Part shown: piece after piece, positions 59,987-64,000 of the stretch | Numbering within the stretch: position 1 is the stretch's first letter | How the letters are laid out: each line of letters starts with the position of its first letter | Assembly: GCF_003020125.1 (NCBI RefSeq) | Contig: NZ_PYFW01000002.1 | Coordinates: forward strand, 673,501 to 737,500 | Direction of reading: 5' to 3' | Origin: Bradyrhizobium sp. MOS003 | GTDB lineage: Bacteria; Pseudomonadota; Alphaproteobacteria; Rhizobiales; Xanthobacteraceae | Length of the DNA: 64,000 nt | Notes under the pieces: generated by a model | Told to the model about the DNA's origin: nothing | The model's database searches: none | The model's input: only the letters and a program-made list of their open reading frames with translations | Translations under genes and position numbers: made by a program

Positions 59987-61504
59987 TTACTCGGCCTGCG
60001 CCCGCGCCTTCGCCGGCATGATCCGGAAGGCACGCCCTTCCTTCATCCACGCTGCGCGCTCGTCGCGCAACAGGGTGCGGCGGACTTTTCCGGAATCATC
60101 GCGCGGCGGGGCGCCGACGAACTCGAAGCTTTCGGGGTGCTTGTAGCGGCTGAGCCTGTCCTTCAGGAACTCCGCCATGCCGTCGGCGATCGCCTGGCCA
60201 TCGCTGTCCGGCTCCGGCTCGATGATGGCGTGCACGCGCTGGCCGAGCTCCGGGTCGGGCAACCCGACCACCACGCAGGAGCGCACGCCCGGCGCCTCGG
60301 AGACCGCAGCCTCGACCTCGGCCGGATAGATGTTGGCGCCGCCGCGCAAGACCATATCCGCGAGGCGGTCGCCGAGATAGAGATAGCCTTCCGCATCCAG
60401 CCGGCCGATATCGCCAAGCGATTCCCAGCCATCGCTGCGCCGCTTCGGCTCGGCGCCGAGATAGTGATAGGTGGCGTCCTTGCCGTCATTGTTGAGGAAA
60501 TAAATCTCGCCGGTCTCGCCGGGTGCGACGTCCCTGCCATCCTCGCCGATGATGCGCAGCTTCGCCATCTCGCCGATTTTGCCGACCGAGCCCTTGTGCG
60601 TCAGCCATTCCGTGCCGGAGATGATGCAGGCGCCCTGCCGCTCAGTGCCGCCATAGAGCTCCCAGATCCGCTCCGGGCCGAGCCAGGCGATCCAGTTCTC
60701 CTTCAGCCAGGGCGGCATGGGCGCGGCCATGTGAAACACGGTTTGTAGGCTCGACAGATCATAGGCGTTGCGCACCTGCTCCGGCAGCGCCCAGATCCGG
60801 TGCATCATGGTCGGCACGAAATTGATCCATTGCACGCGCTCGCGTTCGATCTGCCGCAACGTCTCTTCGGCGTCGAACTTGGCAAGACCGGTGAGCTTGC
60901 CACCGGTGAACAGCGCGTAATGCGACACGATGAACGGCGCATTGTGATAGAGCGGCCCCGGGTTGAGCAGCGAAACCCCGAAGGGAATGTTCAGCGGCGG
61001 CGCGGCAACCGTGTCGGTCACGGCCGGCTGATGATCGAGGATCACTTTCGGCCGGCCTGTCGAGCCGCCAGAGGTCATGGCCTTCCAGTAGCGCGCCACC
61101 GGAGGATTGAGCGCCTCATCCGAAAATCCTTCCGGTACGAAATCGGCCGGCAAACGGTTCGGCGCATTCCAATCAGCCTCGCCGCCGACCACCAGCGCGG
61201 GCTTGAGAATGTCGAGCACGGCAGCGGCCTCGCCGCGCGGCAGCCGCCATGACAGCGAGGTCGGCGTCGCGCCACACTTCCACACTGCAAACGATGTCTC
61301 GAAGAACGCATTGCCGTTGGGAAGTCCGATCGCAACGAAATCACCGGGCTTGACGCCCTTGGCCGCGAACGCCCGCGCGCGCCGGTTGGCGCCGCGCTCG
61401 AGCTCATCCCATGTCAGCGTGTCCTGCCCATGGCGGATTGCGATCGTGCCTTGCGGTTTGCGTTCAGCGTACCAGCGCGGCACGTCGGACAGGGGCAGCA
61501 GCAT
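59987..61504 (-). CDS. Acyl-CoA synthetase (AMP-binding), carboxylate unknown
   Basis: A 505-residue adenylate-forming enzyme. The AMP motif is MTSGGSTGRPKVILDH near 170-185. YNAPF and ELYGGTERQGACI follow, the hinge is GDRLADMVLRGGANIYPAEVEA, and the catalytic Lys is in DDSGKVRRTLLRDE. RPKVILD in place of RPKGV resembles bile-acid-type and related CoA ligases. It heads the minus-strand run leading to RraA-type, cupin and Bug genes. The acid activated is unknown. Confidence 0.88.
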   Translation of the reverse strand: MLLPLSDVPRWYAERKPQGTIAIRHGQDTLTWDELERGANRRARAFAAKGVKPGDFVAIGLPNGNAFFETSFAVWKCGATPTSLSWRLPRGEAAAVLDILKPALVVGGEADWNAPNRLPADFVPEGFSDEALNPPVARYWKAMTSGGSTGRPKVILDHQPAVTDTVAAPPLNIPFGVSLLNPGPLYHNAPFIVSHYALFTGGKLTGLAKFDAEETLRQIERERVQWINFVPTMMHRIWALPEQVRNAYDLSSLQTVFHMAAPMPPWLKENWIAWLGPERIWELYGGTERQGACIISGTEWLTHKGSVGKIGEMAKLRIIGEDGRDVAPGETGEIYFLNNDGKDATYHYLGAEPKRRSDGWESLGDIGRLDAEGYLYLGDRLADMVLRGGANIYPAEVEAAVSEAPGVRSCVVVGLPDPELGQRVHAIIEPEPDSDGQAIADGMAEFLKDRLSRYKHPESFEFVGAPPRDDSGKVRRTLLRDERAAWMKEGRAFRIMPAKARAQAE

Positions 61505-61738
61505 CAGGCGTTTCCATTTCGTCTTCTTGGCGTCGCCTCGGGAGTGAGGCGATCGCGAGTCGAAGTGTAGCAGTTCGCCGGACTGCGGCGCTGTGACTCC
61601 CGCGCCACGTCAAGCACAAAATGTCAGCATCCCAGCCATGAATTTCCCGGGTTCCACGGGTGACAAGCCGGCGATAAAGAGGCAAAAATCCGGCTCGACT
61701 CAGTTCGGGTTGAGTTTGGCAAGGAATGCTCTCGTAGA

Positions 61739-62368
61739 ATGTCGTCCGTGATCACATTGCGTCGTGCGGCGCTGCTTCTCGTTGCCGCAGCAGGGGTCTT
61801 TCTGCTGACGCACGCGCATGCCCAGGCGCAATGGTGGAAACGCGCGCCGGTCGACTTCGAGGAATGCGCCGACGCCGCCGAGAAGGCCGCGACCAAGGCC
61901 GAGAAAACCTCCGCGCTTGCCGATTGCAACGCCAAGTTCGCCGGCCGACGCAAGCCGGGCGGCGGCTACGCCTATTACGACTTCCTGCAGGATCGCACCT
62001 TCGACATCGCCGGCCCCAATCCGACGCCGGAGGAGCAGAAGAAGATCGACGCAGCCTATACCGCCTATCTCGCCAAGGAGCGCCGCAACAACGAAGCAGC
62101 AGAGGCTGCCGCCCGTCAGCAGCGCGAGCAGCAGGAACTGCAGGAACTGCAGGCACGGCAGCTCCAGCAGGTCGCTTTGAGAACCGACGTCGAGCGCGTG
62201 CCGATGCCGGTCGAACGGCCAAAGGTGCAACAGACCATCGGCCAGCGAAAGGGCGCGCCCTGCGCCAAGGGCTCGTTCTCCTGCGAATGGCCGCGGCTGT
62301 CGGAAGGCTTGAACGATCTGAAGAAGCTGTTCAATCCCGCCCCGAGCAAGCCGGCGAAGAAGAGCTGA
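61739..62368 (+). CDS. Hypothetical secreted Gln/Glu-rich protein
   Basis: A 209-residue protein with a signal peptide (RRAALLLVAAAGVFLLTHAHA, cut near AQAQWW). The mature part has ECADAAEKAA and SALADCNAKFAGRRKPGGGYAYYDFLQDR in pieces, then a helical Gln/Glu/Ala-rich coiled-coil-like stretch (about 115-150) and a C-terminal KGAPCAKGSFSCEWPRL with a Cys pair. Periplasmic location is likely. No known family. Monocistronic, divergent from the AMP-ligase gene across 234 bp, which shows only a small hairpin TCGCCTC/GAGGCGA at 61533-61552. Confidence 0.75.
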   Translation: MSSVITLRRAALLLVAAAGVFLLTHAHAQAQWWKRAPVDFEECADAAEKAATKAEKTSALADCNAKFAGRRKPGGGYAYYDFLQDRTFDIAGPNPTPEEQKKIDAAYTAYLAKERRNNEAAEAAARQQREQQELQELQARQLQQVALRTDVERVPMPVERPKVQQTIGQRKGAPCAKGSFSCEWPRLSEGLNDLKKLFNPAPSKPAKKS

Positions 62369-62385
62369 GTCTCTTGCACTGACCT

Positions 62386-62475
62386 TTAGGGTGCGCAAAG
62401 GCACATAGCGCCGTGCCCGCCATTCATGTATGATTGAGAGAGTTGGTGGGCACGCTTCGCTTTGCCCGCATTAAG
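62386..62475. repeat. Degenerate copy of the 38865-38956 inverted repeat
   Basis: It shares the GGGTGNGCAAAGGC left arm, GCGCCGTGCCC and TGGTGGGCACGCTTCGCTTTGCCC with the copy at 38.9 kb, but the outer arms have decayed. It lies between convergent genes. Confidence 0.8.
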
Positions 62476-62487
62476 AGAGCGTCCACC

Positions 62488-62706
62488 TTACTTCGTGTGC
62501 TTCTTCTTGCTGTGCTTCGGTTTGACCACTGGTGCGTCCGGCGGCGTCGCCGTCGTCGGCGCCCCACTCAGCGCCTTGCGGCTCTCCTGCAGCCGCGCGT
62601 CATAGCCGGGCGAGTTCATGACCGTCGGCGGTCTGGCGTCAGCGAGCGTCGAGGCGCCGCAGAGCGCGGCGAGCGCGAGCCCAATCTTCGGCAAACAATG
62701 CCTCAT
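62488..62706 (-). CDS. Small secreted Lys-rich protein
   Basis: A 72-residue protein with a signal peptide (LPKIGLALAALCGASTLADA, cut near ADARPP) and a Pro/Thr-rich mature part. It ends in a strongly basic tail VKPKHSKKKHTK. GGAG lies about 6 bases upstream of ATG 62706. The tail could bind nucleic acid or lipid phosphates. It starts 17 bp after the end of the PanE-like gene on the same strand. Function unknown. Confidence 0.65.
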   Translation of the reverse strand: MRHCLPKIGLALAALCGASTLADARPPTVMNSPGYDARLQESRKALSGAPTTATPPDAPVVKPKHSKKKHTK

Positions 62707-62723
62707 GCCATGCTCCAACGTCC

Positions 62724-63728
62724 CTAGGCCATGCCGCGGATCTGCCGCGGCGTCAGACGCGGCGGACCGTTGCCGGCCGCCTCGGCTTCCCTGATCAGCG
62801 CAACAATGCGGCGCATCAGCGGCACGTCGACATGGTTTTTTTCGGCGAGCGCGATGACCGCTCCTTGCAGATAGTCGATCTCGGTCCTGCGGCCCTGTTT
62901 CAAATCCTGCCACATCGAGGAGCGCGCCTCGGGATCGATCTTCATGGTCCGCCCCAGGATCGCGTTGAAGATCACGTCGGGCAGCCGCAGCAGCGTCGGC
63001 GTCCAGTTCATCGGAATCGGCGTCGCCGAGACCGGTGCGATGCCGGCGGCCTTCAACGCGGCCAGCCCCTCGGCCATCTGATCGGCGAACAGCCTGCGCC
63101 AATCGCGGCTTGCCAGTTGCGCGGCAAGCGGCAAGTCGGACAATGCGCTGAGCGCGTTGTTGAGATTGATGATCAGCTTGCCCCATTGCACGCCGGTGAT
63201 GTCACCGCTCGCGCGCACCGAGAGACCGGCCACCGAGAGCGCCGCGGCCGTGTTCGCCGCATCCTCTCCGACTTGGATGTCGCCGGAGGTCGAGCGGTGA
63301 AAACGGCCCTCGCCCATCGCGATCACGTTGAAGGGCACCATGCCGGCGAGCACGCGGCGGCCGCCAAGGCGATCCCGCAGCACCGCGACATTGCCAATGC
63401 CGTTCTGGAGCGAGACGATGACGGCATCCTCAGGCGCGTGCTGCGCGATCAGATCCGCGACATCGGCAGTGTCGGCGCTCTTCACCGTGACCAGCACGAT
63501 GCCGGCGTTGTGCAAGATCGCGGGATCCTCCGACAGCGCGAGCTGGCCCGCATCCAGCTTCTTCTCGGAACCGTCGAAGCCGGTGAGCCGCAAGCCGAAC
63601 CGCTCGATCTCGGCCTTCACCCGCGGCCGCACCAGCAGCGCGACACGGCGGCCCGAGGCGGCCAGTTGGCCTCCGACGAAACAGCCGATGGCGCCCGCGC
63701 CGGCCACCACGATCGGTCGATCCGTCAT
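62724..63728 (-). CDS. 2-dehydropantoate 2-reductase family protein (second paralogue)
   Basis: A 334-residue NADP-dependent reductase. The nucleotide motif is VVAGAGAIGCFVGGQLAASG at 7-26. The segments SLQNGIGNV near 105-113, QWGKLIINLNNALSAL near 181-196 (catalytic Lys) and EIDYLQGAVIALAEKNHVDVP near 295-315 match ApbA/PanE proteins. It differs clearly from the paralogue at 44316-45290. ATG 63728 was chosen over an upstream extension. Which of the two, if either, makes pantoate cannot be told from sequence. Confidence 0.87.
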   Translation of the reverse strand: MTDRPIVVAGAGAIGCFVGGQLAASGRRVALLVRPRVKAEIERFGLRLTGFDGSEKKLDAGQLALSEDPAILHNAGIVLVTVKSADTADVADLIAQHAPEDAVIVSLQNGIGNVAVLRDRLGGRRVLAGMVPFNVIAMGEGRFHRSTSGDIQVGEDAANTAAALSVAGLSVRASGDITGVQWGKLIINLNNALSALSDLPLAAQLASRDWRRLFADQMAEGLAALKAAGIAPVSATPIPMNWTPTLLRLPDVIFNAILGRTMKIDPEARSSMWQDLKQGRRTEIDYLQGAVIALAEKNHVDVPLMRRIVALIREAEAAGNGPPRLTPRQIRGMA

Positions 63729-63892
63729 CACCTCGCCTTGCTCCCTGAACGATCCGCCTTCGATAGCAGAGGCAAGGGCAGCAACCAATCGGGTCGCATC
63801 GACTTGTAACGGTCATGAGCGCCCCATATGTTTTCGTCCCGGGGGCAGTCAGAGGCGATCGCTCGCCGCACGAGACGCCAAAGGAGAGCACC

Positions 63893-64000
63893 ATGGGTCT
63901 ACTCGACGTCCTCAACGGCATGCAGAACGGCCCGCGTGGCCCCGCCACGCCGAGCTCCGAGAAATCCTCCGGCGGCATGTCGCCGATGACCATGGCGATC
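63893..64000 (+). CDS. DUF937/YidB-like protein, 3' end outside window
   Basis: Only the first 36 codons are present. AAAGGAGAGCACC precedes the ATG. The start MGLLDVLNGMQNGPRG followed by a Ser/Gly-rich stretch and MSPMTMAI resembles the N-terminus of DUF937/YidB proteins. Function unknown. Confidence 0.65.
   Translation, partial: MGLLDVLNGMQNGPRGPATPSSEKSSGGMSPMTMAI

Overview
The window is GC-rich, gene-dense chromosomal DNA from an alphaproteobacterium, most likely Bradyrhizobium or a close relative. Indications are an Omp25-type outer-membrane protein with an AADLP mature start, several small secreted proteins of the kind common in that group, many solute-binding-protein transporters, acyl-CoA and aromatic catabolism genes, and at least six families of dispersed palindromic repeats between genes. 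No rRNA or CRISPR array was seen. The only tRNA found is tRNA-Arg(CCU) at 57.6 kb.

Layout. 0-6.2 kb: end of modC, a GntR/FCD regulator divergent from a polyamine-type ABC transporter (binding protein, ATPase, two permeases) and a PuuE-like deacetylase. 6.3-11.5 kb: housekeeping (CPA1 K+/H+ antiporter, MscS channel, methionine aminopeptidase, RadC). 11.5-17.6 kb: Sel1-repeat protein, then a minus-strand NMT1-type ABC operon with a 2-hydroxyacid dehydrogenase and a tandem Inh-domain protein, divergent from a creatininase-family gene. 17.8-33.5 kb: small secreted proteins, a porin with two fused beta-barrels, a chemotaxis receptor, a CorC-like protein, PilZ, an FMN glutamate-synthase-like protein, ferredoxin-NADP reductase, an ATP-grasp protein, a symporter plus binding-protein pair, and a Cys-rich repeat protein.

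33.6-38.9 kb holds a compact aromatic cluster: a flavin monooxygenase, a benzoate-CoA-ligase-family enzyme, a MarR regulator, a zeta-class GST isomerase and gentisate 1,2-dioxygenase. It reads as salicylate (or a related hydroxybenzoate) to CoA ester to gentisate to ring cleavage. Two nearly identical 25-bp sites centred on AGTATACT lie in front of the monooxygenase and the dioxygenase and are good candidates for the MarR operator. 39.0-43.0 kb is an operon of a FAD oxidoreductase and an ABC importer. 43.4-52.5 kb is acyl-CoA metabolism: enoyl-CoA hydratase, acyl-CoA ligase, TetR regulator, and a divergent operon of thiolase, two MaoC-fold dehydratases, SDR and acyl-CoA dehydrogenase. 52.5-55.5 kb has an AraC regulator, an alpha/beta hydrolase and an amidohydrolase.

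55.66-57.69 kb is the remains of a tiny integrated element. The tRNA-Arg(CCU) gene has a 45-bp duplicate of its anticodon-loop-to-CCA half 1,950 bp away. Between them lie a truncated tyrosine integrase, a HAM1/RdgB-like gene and the N-terminal part of a GIY-YIG-type protein. The four differences between the two tRNA halves are compensatory within the T-stem, so the two copies descend from different functional tRNA genes. 57.8-61.5 kb is a minus-strand run of AMP-ligase, RraA-type aldolase, cupin and Bug-type binding protein. The window ends with small secreted proteins, a PanE-type reductase and the start of a DUF937-like gene.
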